64,000 nucleotides of DNA from Streptomyces sp. NBC_01707. Its GTDB lineage: Bacteria > Actinomycetota > Actinomycetes > Streptomycetales > Streptomycetaceae. The notes beneath the pieces are model-generated. The model was not told where the DNA came from and made no database searches. It saw nothing but the letters and a program-made list of their open reading frames with translations. The translations under genes and the position numbers were made by a program. The stretch is taken from positions 1,860,001 to 1,924,000 of the forward strand of contig NZ_CP109190.1 of the NCBI RefSeq assembly GCF_041438805.1, written 5' to 3'. Below, piece after piece: positions 54,447 through 64,000 of the stretch (the first letter of the stretch is position 1; every line of letters begins with the position of its first letter).

Positions 54447-54971
54447 TCAGTTCTCGGCCGCGTTCCTCCGCAGCCCCCGGGACCGCTTCCCGACGACGGC
54501 CACGACCCCGGCCGCACTGGCCGCGAAGGCGAGGGCGACGATCCACGGCCGGTCGAGGAGGTGATAGCTCGCATGGTCGAGCGAGTACCGGCCGGGGCCG
54601 GTCAGGCCGATCGCGGCGGCGGTGAAGCCGAGGAAGCCCGGGTACTCGTACCCACCGCCCTGCGCGAAGAAGCCCGCGGGCGCGTGGACGGCGACGGCGG
54701 CCGACATGGCGCCCGCCGCGGCCGCTCCGGCGGCGGGGGTGGCGAGTCCGAGGGCCAGCAGGGCGCCGCCGCCCACCTCACCGATTCCGGCGGCGACGGC
54801 GCTGTGCCTGGGCGGATGGAAGCCCATGGCCTGCATGCCCGCGGTGGTTCCCTCGATGCCCCCGCCGCCGAACCAGCCGAACAGCTTCTGACTGCCGTGC
54901 GCGGCCAGGACCGCGCCGGTGCCGACGCGCAGGACGAGCAGACCGAGGTCACGCCGGTTGAGGCAGGCCAT
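54447..54971 (-). CDS. DoxX family membrane protein
   Basis: 174 aa from ATG 54971 (MACLNRRDLGLLVLRVGTGA) with GGAG upstream. Four membrane helices are visible (LGLLVLRVGTGAVLAAHGSQ, GIGEVGGGALLALGLATPAA, AGAMSAAVAVHAPAGFFAQG, WIVALAFAASAAGVVAVVGK), with the family pattern HGSQKLFGWFGG. DoxX proteins are membrane proteins tied to redox or oxidative stress complexes. It diverges from fadH and could be controlled by the same palindrome at 55101-55126. Confidence 0.92.
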   Translation of the reverse strand: MACLNRRDLGLLVLRVGTGAVLAAHGSQKLFGWFGGGGIEGTTAGMQAMGFHPPRHSAVAAGIGEVGGGALLALGLATPAAGAAAAGAMSAAVAVHAPAGFFAQGGGYEYPGFLGFTAAAIGLTGPGRYSLDHASYHLLDRPWIVALAFAASAAGVVAVVGKRSRGLRRNAAEN

Positions 54972-55100
54972 GGGGGTCTCCGTGAGGGTTCGGGTGTGAG
55001 CCGGGTTACGCGTCCACTCTCCGCGCCGCGACGGGTGGACGTGCCCCGGTGCTACTCCGTCCGGGGGCCGCCGTCCGGTGGTGGGCAAATGCGACGCAGG

Positions 55101-55115
55101 TCATTGTGCAACTTG

Positions 55116-55126
<11 letters not shown>
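55101..55126. promoter_or_regulatory. Perfect operator palindrome upstream of fadH
   Basis: Arms TCATTGTGCAAC and GTTGCACAATGA are exact complements around a TT spacer. The right arm overlaps the -35 element, so a bound protein would block transcription. A related half-site (CAACGACATTGTG) lies at 55151-55163. The PadR gene after fadH is the natural candidate regulator. Confidence 0.8.
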
Positions 55127-57199
<2,073 letters not shown>

Positions 57200-57262
57200 C
57201 GACGGGCCGCTTCGCCCGGGGCCCACGACTCCGGGCGCGGCGCCGTCCTTAGGATGCGTCCC

Positions 57263-57823
57263 ATGTCACTCCCGCACGCGATCCTCACCGCCCTGCTCGA
57301 GAAGCCGTCGTCGGGACTGGAGCTGACCCGCAGGTTCGACCGGTCGATCGGCTACTTCTGGTCGTCCACGCACCAGCAGATCTATCGCGAACTCGGGAAG
57401 CTGGAGGAGGCCGGACAGATCCGGGCCCTGCCGTCGGCCCAGCCGGCCCGTGGCCGGAAGAAGGAGTACGAGGTACTGCCCGCCGGCCGCGAGGCGCTGG
57501 CCGCCTGGGTGGCGCTCCAGGAGGACCCGAAGCAGATCCGCGATCCGCTGCTGCTGCGGATGCGAGCGGCGGCAGTGGTCGGCGCACCGGGCCTCACCGC
57601 GGAGCTGCGCCGCCACCTGGTGTTGCACGAGAAGCAGCTCGCCGAGTACCTGGCGATCGAGAAGCGGGACTTCCCACCCGGTCGGGACTCCGAGGAGGAC
57701 CGGCTGCGGCATCTGGTGCTGCGCGGCGGAATCGATCTGGAGAACTTCTGGATCGGCTGGCTGACCCGCGCTCTGGCACAGGACTCCGGTCACGTCACTC
57801 CGGCGAGCCCGTCCGGCCCATGA
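57263..57823 (+). CDS. PadR family transcriptional regulator
   Basis: 186 aa from ATG 57263 (MSLPHAILTALLEKPSSGLE) with AGGA upstream. The winged helix includes LTRRFDRSIGYFWSSTHQQI, YRELGKLEEAGQIRALP and RGRKKEYEVLPAGREAL. The C-terminal helical dimerisation domain (LVLHEKQLAEYLAIEK) is typical of Vir/PadR-like regulators. It follows fadH by 63 bp on the same strand and probably binds the operator at 55101-55126, sensing a fatty or phenolic acid derivative. Confidence 0.93.
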   Translation: MSLPHAILTALLEKPSSGLELTRRFDRSIGYFWSSTHQQIYRELGKLEEAGQIRALPSAQPARGRKKEYEVLPAGREALAAWVALQEDPKQIRDPLLLRMRAAAVVGAPGLTAELRRHLVLHEKQLAEYLAIEKRDFPPGRDSEEDRLRHLVLRGGIDLENFWIGWLTRALAQDSGHVTPASPSGP

Positions 57824-57937
57824 GGGCCGCCCGGTGGAGGTCTGATCAGGCAGTCGCCGAGGACGGTCGAGGAAGGCTGCCGATGAAGGCGGGGCGGGCC
57901 GATCCTGCCCGGCTCGCCCCGCCTCGTCCCACCCGCC

Positions 57938-58900
57938 TCACAGCCCGCCGACCCGCGTACCTCTCGGTTCCGGGCTGATGACCAGCCGGTCGTCCCTCGT
58001 CCGGGGGCTGCCGATCACGACCCGGGACTGCGCGCTCGGCGCCGGTTCCGTCCTGGCCCGGTCCGCCAACGACATCGTCTCGCCCTGGGCACGGCTGAGC
58101 AGGACGACGCCGCGTATCGCCGCGGCCGAACCCAGCAGCGCCGGGATCAGGGCGATCGTCCCGCCCTGGAGGCGTTCGCCGAGCAGGGCCAGGCCGATGA
58201 CCGCGGCGGCGATCGGGTTGGCGAGCGTGACCACGGCGAGCGGTGCGCCGAGACCGCCCTGGTACGCCGTCTGGGCGAGGAGCAGGCCGCCCATCGCGAA
58301 GGCCGAGACGAGCAGTGCCACCGTCACCAGGCGCCAGCTGAACAGCGGGCCCGTGTGGTCCGTGACCGCCACCGTCAGGGTCTGGGTGAGCGCCGAGGCC
58401 ACGCCGGACGTGATACCGGACGCCGCCGCGTGCCGCAGCCCGGGGCGGGTCCCGCGGCGACTGAGTCCGGCGACGACCGCCATGGTCGCCGCACCGACCG
58501 CCAGCGCCTCGCCCAGGCTCAGCGTCTCGTGCGGGGCCGTGCCGCCCGCCGTCAGGAGCAGCGCGCCCAGGCCGAGCAGGGTGAGGATCGTGCCGTGCCA
58601 TTCGGTGCCGGTGACCCGGCGTCCGGCGGCGCGTGCGCCCAGCGGAACGGCGGCGACCAGGGTGAGCGCGCCTAGCGGCTGGACGAGGGTGAGCGGGCCG
58701 TACTTCAGTGCCGCGACATGCAACAGCGCTCCACCGGCGTTCAGTGCCACCGCCGACCACCAGGCCGCGCGCCCGAGCATCCGGAACACTCCCGCGCCCG
58801 GCTCGCTGCGCCCCGCGAGCCGGGCCTGCGCCACGGCGGCCGAGGCATACGCGACGGCGGAGACCAGGGACAGCGCGACGGCTGTCAGCGTGGCGTTCAT
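57938..58900 (-). CDS. DMT (EamA-like) family permease
   Basis: 320 aa from ATG 58900 (MNATLTAVALSLVSAVAYAS) with GGAGG upstream; the start overlaps the PAP2 stop (ATGA). About nine or ten membrane helices lead to a short polar tail of about 40 aa. Clear paralogue of the protein at 7896-9104: matching blocks are [20 protein letters not shown] and TAYQGGLGAPLAVVTLANPI. It likely exports a metabolite. Coupling to a PAP2 phosphatase and a TetR gene suggests lipid- or phosphate-linked work or drug response. Confidence 0.88.
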   Translation of the reverse strand: MNATLTAVALSLVSAVAYASAAVAQARLAGRSEPGAGVFRMLGRAAWWSAVALNAGGALLHVAALKYGPLTLVQPLGALTLVAAVPLGARAAGRRVTGTEWHGTILTLLGLGALLLTAGGTAPHETLSLGEALAVGAATMAVVAGLSRRGTRPGLRHAAASGITSGVASALTQTLTVAVTDHTGPLFSWRLVTVALLVSAFAMGGLLLAQTAYQGGLGAPLAVVTLANPIAAAVIGLALLGERLQGGTIALIPALLGSAAAIRGVVLLSRAQGETMSLADRARTEPAPSAQSRVVIGSPRTRDDRLVISPEPRGTRVGGL

Positions 58901-59769
58901 GGTCGGCCTCCGGACGGCGCGGCGTACACCTCGGAGATGGCGGCCGGATCGGGGATACGGGACACCGGCAGCCCGGTCCGGGCGACGGTGGACTCGGCCG
59001 CACCGGCGGCGGACGGCCACCGGGTGTGCACGCGGACCGGCACGGTCCGCTCCAGCCGCAGCGCCGCGAACGCGACGGCGAGCAGCGCGCTCACCACGAT
59101 CGAGTCGAGCCAGTAGTGATTGGCGGTGCCGACTATCACCAGCAGTGTGACCAGCGGGTGCAGCAACCACAGCCACCGCCACCGCGAACGCGTGGCGACG
59201 ATCAGTCCGACCGCGACCATCAGCGCCCAGCCGAAGTGCAGCGAGGGCATCGCGGCGAACTGGTTCGCCATCGAGTCGGTGGCCGGGGTGTCTCCGTACA
59301 CCGTCGGCCCGTACACCTGGCCCGTGTCGACGAGGCCGGCGGCGGCCAGCATCCGCGGCGGGGCGAGCGGGAACAGCAGATGCAGGGCGAGCGCGGCCCC
59401 GGTCAGCGCCGCGAGGATCCGGCGCGACCAGACGTAGTGGAGGGGCCGGCGCCAGTAGAGCCAGGCCAGGAAGAAGAGCGTGGCCGGGAAGTGCACGATC
59501 GCGTAGTAGGTGTTCGCGAGGTGGATCAGCGTCTCGCTGTGCAGCAGCACGCCCTGTACGGCACCCTCGCCCGGCAGATGCACCGCCCGTTCGAGGTCCC
59601 AGACATGTCCGGCGTTTCGGTACGCCTCCTCGACGTGACCACTCGCGGCCTGGCGGCCGAGCTTGTAGATCGCGAAGAGTCCTACGACGAGAAGGAGCTC
59701 GCGGACGAGGGGCGGTCGGGCAGAAGTGTCCGGCTCCCGATCTGCGGGCTCACTACGGGCGGCGTACAT
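58897..59769 (-). CDS. PAP2-superfamily phosphatase / Aur1-Ipt1-like membrane protein
   Basis: 290 aa from ATG 59769, with AAGGGG upstream. Five or six membrane helices carry the PAP2 motifs: MPSLHFGWALMVAVGL (His) and VGTANHYWLDSIVV (the last His-Asp pair). The N-terminal ELLLVVGLFAIYKLGR and VHLPGEGAVQGVLL fit the inositol-phosphotransferase/Aur1-Ipt1-like subgroup of actinobacteria. It may move or remove phosphate groups on lipids. It is divergent from TetR and leads the two-gene operon with the permease. Confidence 0.92.
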   Translation of the reverse strand: MYAARSEPADREPDTSARPPLVRELLLVVGLFAIYKLGRQAASGHVEEAYRNAGHVWDLERAVHLPGEGAVQGVLLHSETLIHLANTYYAIVHFPATLFFLAWLYWRRPLHYVWSRRILAALTGAALALHLLFPLAPPRMLAAAGLVDTGQVYGPTVYGDTPATDSMANQFAAMPSLHFGWALMVAVGLIVATRSRWRWLWLLHPLVTLLVIVGTANHYWLDSIVVSALLAVAFAALRLERTVPVRVHTRWPSAAGAAESTVARTGLPVSRIPDPAAISEVYAAPSGGRP

Positions 59770-59828
59770 CACCCGGTGCCCCTTTGCTGACGAAGCGGTA
59801 TTACGGCGGCATGGTCCAGTCCATGACG

Positions 59829-59900
59829 CATCGATACGCCAGTGTACCGATACGCGAACGTATCGGTACAGCGGCGTTTCGGTACACTGGCGTATCGATG
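59829..59900. promoter_or_regulatory. Nested palindromic operator between PAP2 and TetR genes
   Basis: A perfect 22-bp inverted repeat (59829-59850 and 59879-59900, containing GATACGCCAGTGTACC) encloses a second perfect palindrome, GTACCGATACG - CGAA - CGTATCGGTAC (59844-59869). The units share the half-sites GTACCGATACG or GTACACTGGCGTATC. Several TetR dimers may bind to control both divergent operons. Confidence 0.8.
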
Positions 59901-59935
59901 GACCTCGTCGCACAGTCGCAGAGAGGGAACAGCAC

Positions 59936-60565
59936 ATGTCGTCGCACGATTCCGTGCAGGAACCGGCTCACACGCCGCGCCGCTCGAAGATCACGCCGGA
60001 GCGGGCGCAAGAGTTCTATACGGCCGTGCTCGAACTGCTCCGGGAGAGCGGCTACGAGTCCCTCACCATGGAAGGGGTCGCGTCCCGCACCCGGTGCGGG
60101 AAGTCCACTCTCTACCGGCAGTGGGGCTCCAAGCCCGAGCTGGTCGTCGCAGCACTGCACAGCACCCGGCAGATGCTGCTGTCTCACATCGACACGGGCA
60201 CGCTCGCCGGCGATCTGCGCGAGGCGGCGCGGGCCATCGGCGCGCGCTCCGGGAGTGACACGCCTCTGATGCATGCGCTGAGCCATGCCGCGCTGCAGAG
60301 CCCGGAGCTGCTCTGCGCACTGCGCGAAGCGCTGATCCTGCCGGAGTTGGCGGCGATCGACGCCATGGTCCGGCGCGGCATGGAGCGCGGCGAGATCACC
60401 GCGGACAACGCGGGCGCGGAGTTCGTCTCGGCGCAGCTGCTGGGCGTGATGCGCGCCAGGCCGCTGCTGGAGGCGAAGATCGCGGATGAGGCATATCTCA
60501 CCCGTTTCGTGGAGAGCGCGGTCTTCCCGTCGCTCGGACTGGATCCGGCAACGACCGGGTCCTGA
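59936..60565 (+). CDS. TetR family transcriptional regulator
   Basis: 209 aa from ATG 59936 (MSSHDSVQEPAHTPRRSKIT) with GAGAGGGAAC upstream. HTH: FYTAVLELLRESGYESLTME and GVASRTRCGKSTLYRQWGSK. The C-terminal domain (TetR_C_16-like, DLREAARAIGARSGSDTPLM, FPSLGLDP) is of the type found in repressors of permease genes. Its promoter region carries nested palindromes; it probably represses itself and the divergent PAP2-permease pair. A strong terminator follows. Confidence 0.93.
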   Translation: MSSHDSVQEPAHTPRRSKITPERAQEFYTAVLELLRESGYESLTMEGVASRTRCGKSTLYRQWGSKPELVVAALHSTRQMLLSHIDTGTLAGDLREAARAIGARSGSDTPLMHALSHAALQSPELLCALREALILPELAAIDAMVRRGMERGEITADNAGAEFVSAQLLGVMRARPLLEAKIADEAYLTRFVESAVFPSLGLDPATTGS

Positions 60566-60646
60566 TGAACGTGGGCCGTCGTCCGAGCGGATGACGAGGG
60601 CCCGCCCGCGCCGCACCGTGGGGACGGGGGCGGCGCACCGTCCGGT

Positions 60647-60678
60647 CGGCCGGTGACTTCTTCGGGAGTCACCGGCCG
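60647..60678 (+). terminator. Terminator after the TetR gene
   Basis: Perfect 12-bp stem (CGGCCGGTGACT/AGTCACCGGCCG) with an 8-nt loop, about 80 nt after the TetR stop codon. Confidence 0.8.
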
Positions 60679-60803
60679 CCCGCGTTTCGCGTGTCCGTCT
60701 CTCCCGACAGCCGTCCGGTCCCGGCCGTCACATATCAAACAAACGATTGGTAGATTGCTGGGGCGACGATCGTCACGCACTTCGGCAACAGCAGGGGTGG
60801 ACC

Positions 60804-61619
60804 ATGGGCATCGGCAATCCCATCGACTTCACGGGGCGAGCGGTCATCGTCACCGGCGGCACCAAGGGCATCGGCGCCGCGATCGCGGCGATGTTCCTCG
60901 CCGCGGGCGCAGAGGTCATGGTCTGTGGGCGCAACGAGCCGTCGGCACCGCCCGAGGCGGGCGGACGGACGGCTCACTTCCGGTCGGTCGACGTCCGGGA
61001 CCCGGCCGCGGCCGCCGGTCTCGTCGACGCCGCCGTGGAGCGGTTCGGACGGTTGGACGTGCTGGTCAACAATGCGGGCGGCTCCCCCGACGCCGATGCG
61101 GCGACCGTGTCGCCGCGGTTCGTCGAGAAGGTCGTCGCGCTCAATCTGCTGGCCCCGTTCTATGTGGCGCAGGCGGCGAACCGGATCATGCAGGCCCAGC
61201 AGGACGGCGGCTCGGTCGTCAACATCGGCAGCGTCTCCGCCCACACCCCGCAGCCGGGCACCGCCGCCTACACGGCGGCGAAGGCCGGACTGCTGGCGCT
61301 GACCCGGGCACTGGCCCTGGAGTGGGCACCGAAGGTGCGCGTCAACCACATCACGACCGGACTGATCCGCACCGAGAGTGCGGTGCCGGTGTACGGCGAC
61401 GACGGCGGTGCGGCGGTCGCCGGCGTCATCCCGATGGGGCGGATGGCCGTGCCGGACGATGTCGCGCACGCCTGCCTCTACCTGACGGGCGACCTCGCTC
61501 CGTACATCAACGGCGCCGATCTGGCGGTGCACGGGGGTGGCGAGGTGCCGGCCAGGTTCCTCGTCGCGAAGGACGGCCGACGTCGAGACGCGCACCATGA
61601 ACCATTCTCGTCCTCTTGA
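60804..61619 (+). CDS. SDR family oxidoreductase
   Basis: 271 aa from ATG 60804 (MGIGNPIDFTGRAVIVTGGT) with AGGGGTGG upstream. Motifs: TGGTKGIG (cofactor), NNAGGSPDAD, and the catalytic Ser/Tyr/Lys in NIGSVSAHTPQPGTAAYTAAKAG (positions about 143-165; YTAAK). It lacks the acidic residue of strict NAD enzymes at the usual turn (CGRNEP), so NADP is possible. The AT-rich stretch CAAACAAACGATTGG at 60736-60750 marks the promoter and perhaps a regulator site. Its substrate is not known. Confidence 0.93.
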   Translation: MGIGNPIDFTGRAVIVTGGTKGIGAAIAAMFLAAGAEVMVCGRNEPSAPPEAGGRTAHFRSVDVRDPAAAAGLVDAAVERFGRLDVLVNNAGGSPDADAATVSPRFVEKVVALNLLAPFYVAQAANRIMQAQQDGGSVVNIGSVSAHTPQPGTAAYTAAKAGLLALTRALALEWAPKVRVNHITTGLIRTESAVPVYGDDGGAAVAGVIPMGRMAVPDDVAHACLYLTGDLAPYINGADLAVHGGGEVPARFLVAKDGRRRDAHHEPFSSS

Positions 61620-61645
61620 CGATATCAACCCACCCCCATTATCGT
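61616..61645 (+). promoter_or_regulatory. Probable promoter of the SPFH-kinase operon
   Basis: TTGACG, an 18-nt spacer and TATCGT; the -35 overlaps the stop codon of the SDR gene. Inverted GACGA/TCGTC motifs (61642-61656, with a further TTCTCGTC at about 61606) surround the start region and may be an operator. Confidence 0.5.
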
Positions 61646-61674
61646 CTTCATGACGAGAACGAGGGGGATCCGAC

Positions 61675-62688
61675 ATGGCCGACATCACCAAGCGGTTCGG
61701 CTGGCGCCATCTGCGCTCCGCACCCACCGCCCACATCCGCCACCACAAGCGTGGCCGACTGGCGCACGACGGGCCGGGGCTGAGCTTCTGGTACCGGTCA
61801 CTGAGCGCCGCACTCTCCGAAGTTCCGGTCAACGACCGGGAGTTGGCGATGGCATTCCACGCCCGTACGTCCGACTTCCAGGACGTCACCGTCCAGGCCA
61901 CCGTGACGTACCGGATCAGCGACCCGGCCGAGGCCGCCGCCCGGCTCGACTTCTCCGTCGACCCGGACACCGGGGTCTGGCGCGGTGCGCCGCTGGAGCA
62001 GATCGCCACACTCCTCACCGAAACGGCCCAGCAGCACACCCTGGACGTGCTGGCACGTACCCCCCTGGCCGGGGCCCTGGTCGACGGAGTCGCGTCGGTA
62101 CGGAGCCGGGTCGCCGAGGGACTTGCCGCCGAGCCCCGGCTGCCCGCCACCGGCATCGACGTGGTCGCCGTACGAATCGTCGCGATCCGCCCCGAGGCCG
62201 AGGTGGAGCGTGCCCTGCGCACCCCGGCCCGGGAGCAGATCCAGCAGGAGGCCGACCGGGCCACGTACGAACGCCGGGCCGTGGCGGTCGAGCGCGAGCG
62301 GACCATCGCCGAGAACGAGCTCGCCAGCCAGATCGAACTCGCCCGCCGCGAGGAACAGTTGGTCGAGCAGCGAGGCACCAACACCCGCCGCGAGGCGGAG
62401 GAGAGCGCGGCGGCCGACGGGGTGCGCGCCGAGGCCGAAGCGGCGCGCAAGGTGCGCCTGGCCCACGCCGAGGCAGCAGCCGCCCGCGAGGTCGGCGCGG
62501 CCCGCGCCGAGTCGCAGGCGGCCTGGCTGCGGGTGCACGCGGAGGTGGACACCGGGACGTTGCACGCCCTCGCCACCACCCGTTTCGCCGAGAACCTGCC
62601 GCGCATCGACAGCGTCACCCTCTCCCCCGATGTCCTCACCGGTCTGCTCACCCGGCTCGGCCGGCCCGACCCGGAGGCGCGCGCGTGA
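61675..62688 (+). CDS. SPFH (band 7) domain protein
   Basis: 337 aa from ATG 61675 with GAGGGGG upstream. Unlike the slipin at 34108, it has no N-terminal membrane helix. The SPFH core (PTAHIRHHKRGRLAHDGPGL, EVPVNDRELAMAFHARTSDF, VTVQATVTYRISDPAEAAAR) leads to a coiled coil of about 120 residues (REQIQQEADRATYERRAVAV, ENELASQIELARREEQLVEQ). The stop codon overlaps the start of a NAD-kinase-fold protein (GTGA), so both are made together and probably act together. Confidence 0.9.
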   Translation: MADITKRFGWRHLRSAPTAHIRHHKRGRLAHDGPGLSFWYRSLSAALSEVPVNDRELAMAFHARTSDFQDVTVQATVTYRISDPAEAAARLDFSVDPDTGVWRGAPLEQIATLLTETAQQHTLDVLARTPLAGALVDGVASVRSRVAEGLAAEPRLPATGIDVVAVRIVAIRPEAEVERALRTPAREQIQQEADRATYERRAVAVERERTIAENELASQIELARREEQLVEQRGTNTRREAEESAAADGVRAEAEAARKVRLAHAEAAAAREVGAARAESQAAWLRVHAEVDTGTLHALATTRFAENLPRIDSVTLSPDVLTGLLTRLGRPDPEARA

Positions 62689-63584
62689 GCCTCGCGCCGC
62701 GCGCGGTGCTCGTGCACCGGACGACCGAGTACGAGGAGCTGCTCGCCCGCCACGGCACGCACGGCCAGGCGGAGTTCTTCCTGTCCTCCCGCGGCCGGTC
62801 CATCGAGGAGGTGGCGCTGCGGCACGGACGGACCCGGCAGGCGCTCGCCGATGTGGCGGCAGCCGTACCCCTGCAGTGGCGCCAGTCCCGGGTGGAACGC
62901 GCGGATCTCGACCGCTTCCTCTTCGGGCCCGAGGACGTGGTGGTCGTCGTCGGGCAGGACGGACTGGTCGCCAACGTCGCCAAATACCTGACCGGCCAGC
63001 CCGTGGTGGGCATCGACACCGACCCCGGGCGCAACCCGGGTGTGCTGGTGCGCCACCGTCCCTGCGACGCGGCCGCCCTGTTCCGGGCGGCCGCGTCCCC
63101 CGGCGGCACGACGGACGATCTCACCATGGTCGAGGCCGTCGCCGACGACACCCAGCGCCTCCTGGCACTCAACGAGATCTATCTGGGCCCGCCAGGCCAC
63201 CAGACCGCCCGGTACCGGCTCGGCCCCGACGCCGACGGCTCCCCCGCCGAACCGCAGGCGTCCTCCGGTGTCCTGGTCGGCACCGGCACCGGCTCCACCG
63301 GCTGGTTGCGTTCGCTGTGGCAGGAGCGCGGGAGCACCCTGGCGCTGCCCGGCCCGACCGATCCCCGGCTGGTCTGGTTCGTACGCGAGGCCTGGCCGTC
63401 GCCCACGACCGGCACCTCGCTGGTGGCGGGCGAACTCAGGCATGACCAGCGGCTGCGTCTCACGGTCGAGTCCGACCGGGTGGTGGTCTTCGGTGACGGA
63501 ATGGAGGGCGATGCACTGGAACTGACATGGGGTCAGACGGTGCGACTCGGCATCTCGGCGACATCGCTGCGGCTGACCGTATGA
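62685..63584 (+). CDS. NAD(+)/NADH kinase-like protein
   Basis: 299 aa from GTG 62685, overlapping the SPFH stop by 4 nt. The kinase-fold motif GGDGT is altered to VVGQDGLVANVAKYL. The second motif is kept as GVLVGTGTGSTGWLRSLW, and a C-terminal beta domain (VVVFGDGMEGDALELTWGQT) is present. The N-terminal segment (VLVHRTTEYEELLARHGTHG, QAEFFLSSRGRSIEEVALRH) is typical of a small family always paired with SPFH proteins. NADP synthesis is possible but the changed Gly makes the activity uncertain. Confidence 0.85.
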   Translation: MSLAPRAVLVHRTTEYEELLARHGTHGQAEFFLSSRGRSIEEVALRHGRTRQALADVAAAVPLQWRQSRVERADLDRFLFGPEDVVVVVGQDGLVANVAKYLTGQPVVGIDTDPGRNPGVLVRHRPCDAAALFRAAASPGGTTDDLTMVEAVADDTQRLLALNEIYLGPPGHQTARYRLGPDADGSPAEPQASSGVLVGTGTGSTGWLRSLWQERGSTLALPGPTDPRLVWFVREAWPSPTTGTSLVAGELRHDQRLRLTVESDRVVVFGDGMEGDALELTWGQTVRLGISATSLRLTV

Positions 63585-63837
63585 GCAGCCGTCATGGGTC
63601 GGGCAGGCAGGGCATGCCGGAGCCCGGCCGCATCCCGGTCAATGCCTCGATCGAGCGACTTCCCGCCGCACGGGTGAATCGAACACCCGATCACGGCCGC
63701 TCGCCCAGCCGCACTCCGGAACGCGCCTCCAACTCGAACACCAGGCCGATGAATCGCTCTCGCTTCTCCGCGCCGGCCTCCTGATCAGCCGCGCTCTCCG
63801 ATCGCTTGCCCCGATCGCAGCGACTTCAGGAGGAGCG

Positions 63838-63921
63838 ATGAATTGCGTACGCACCCTTCAGTGCGTCATCTCATGTTCGATGCGCTTCCGGTTCATCCCC
63901 TGCCTGCCGGAACCGGATTGA
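63838..63921 (+). CDS. Possible 27-aa Cys-containing peptide
   Basis: ATG 63838 follows AGGAGGAG at 4-nt spacing and runs to TGA 63921. The peptide starts MNCVRTLQCVISCSMRFRF and ends LPEPD, with four cysteines in 27 residues. The strong ribosome site is the only support; codon use is not typical of the genome. It could be a leader peptide for the gene at the window edge. Confidence 0.2.
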   Translation: MNCVRTLQCVISCSMRFRFIPCLPEPD

Positions 63922-63946
63922 CGTCGCATCAGAAAATCCCTTGCCT

Positions 63947-63970
63947 AATGGTCAAGAATCGTTGACCATT
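63947..63970. promoter_or_regulatory. Operator-like inverted repeat before the edge gene
   Basis: AATGGTCAA and TTGACCATT are exact complements with a 6-nt spacer. The TGGTCAA/TTGACCA pattern resembles GntR- or MarR-type sites. It ends 6 nt before a likely ATG. Confidence 0.6.
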
Positions 63971-63976
63971 GGATGC

Positions 63977-64000
63977 ATGCCTACCGATGAGCTTCCCGAG
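63977..64000 (+). CDS. Start of a gene cut by the window edge
   Basis: ATG 63977 opens an unbroken frame (MPTDELPE) to the window end. The operator-like repeat directly before it supports a real, regulated gene, but eight codons cannot identify the product and the ribosome site is weak. Confidence 0.3.

Larger units (their letters stand above)
63585..63976. other. Intergenic region at the right edge
   Basis: About 390 bp after the kinase-like gene. It contains a tiny open frame with a good ribosome site (63838-63921), a minus-strand stretch that reads like a protein end (RERFIGLVFELEARSGVRLG, about 63689-63750) but has no start, and an operator-like inverted repeat at 63947-63970. No obvious terminator for the operon was seen. 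Confidence 0.45.

Noticed and set aside
63689..63822. Minus-strand protein-like stretch (RERFIGLVFELEARSGVRLG)
   Set aside because: It reads like a protein C-terminus, but a stop codon lies a short way upstream and no start codon or ribosome site is present.

Overview
The window is chromosomal DNA from a high-GC actinomycete, almost certainly a Streptomyces. The evidence is very strong GC bias at third codon positions, many GTG and some TTG starts behind GGAGG-type ribosome sites, and typical streptomycete families: encapsulin with a DyP cargo, several TetR/PadR/ROK regulators, DUF6230/DUF6114, DUF427, a group 1h (formerly group 5) [NiFe]-hydrogenase operon and many secreted hydrolases. No rRNA, tRNA, CRISPR array, insertion sequence or prophage was recognised.

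Layout. 0-5.9 kb: a partial secreted GH92 alpha-mannosidase, a large secreted PA14-GH2 glycosidase, a nucleotide-sugar epimerase-like protein and an alpha/beta hydrolase, the last divergent from its likely TetR regulator. 7-13.4 kb: FhuF-like Fe-S protein, DMT permease, Rpf-LysM-M23 cell-wall enzyme, ROK and TetR regulators, signal peptidase I. 13.8-24.8 kb: an NmrA-like/DUF2867 protein, 6-phosphogluconate dehydrogenase, a DyP-encapsulin nanocompartment operon, an M64 peptidase, an HTH-TPR regulator, a PLP decarboxylase, a proline-rich peptide and an Asp/Glu racemase-like protein. 24.9-28.1 kb: GNAT, PanD and a DUF574 methyltransferase, set in a decayed patch holding remnants of a helicase and of a class II aldolase. 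28.1-38.7 kb: a Tat-exported GxGYxYP protein, the DUF6114/DUF6230 pair, a glycine-rich secreted protein and a scattered stress set (slipin, UspA, GNAT, MT0933-like, double DUF427).

38.8-54.2 kb is one long leftward hydrogenase operon. In transcription order it runs hypX, small subunit, large subunit, NifU-like, DUF5947, DUF6084, a 482-aa unknown, endopeptidase, a 34-aa membrane peptide, then hypA, hypB, hypF, hypC, hypD, hypE. Most junctions are ATGA or GTGA overlaps. The set is close to complete for making a cytoplasmic-type, oxygen-tolerant, probably high-affinity H2-oxidising enzyme. The structural subunits, the proximal Asp ligand and the HypX route to the CO ligand all point to group 1h. 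A bidirectional terminator closes the operon.

54.4-64 kb: DoxX; FadH with a perfect operator palindrome over its -35 element and a downstream PadR gene; a DMT permease/PAP2 pair divergent from a TetR gene across a nested palindrome; an SDR; and a two-gene operon of an SPFH protein and a divergent NAD-kinase-fold protein.

Across the window, three secreted carbohydrate-related genes (GH92, GH2, GxGYxYP), up to 30 kb apart, carry the same LacI-type operator near their start codons. This suggests a dispersed glycan-use regulon whose repressor is not in this window.
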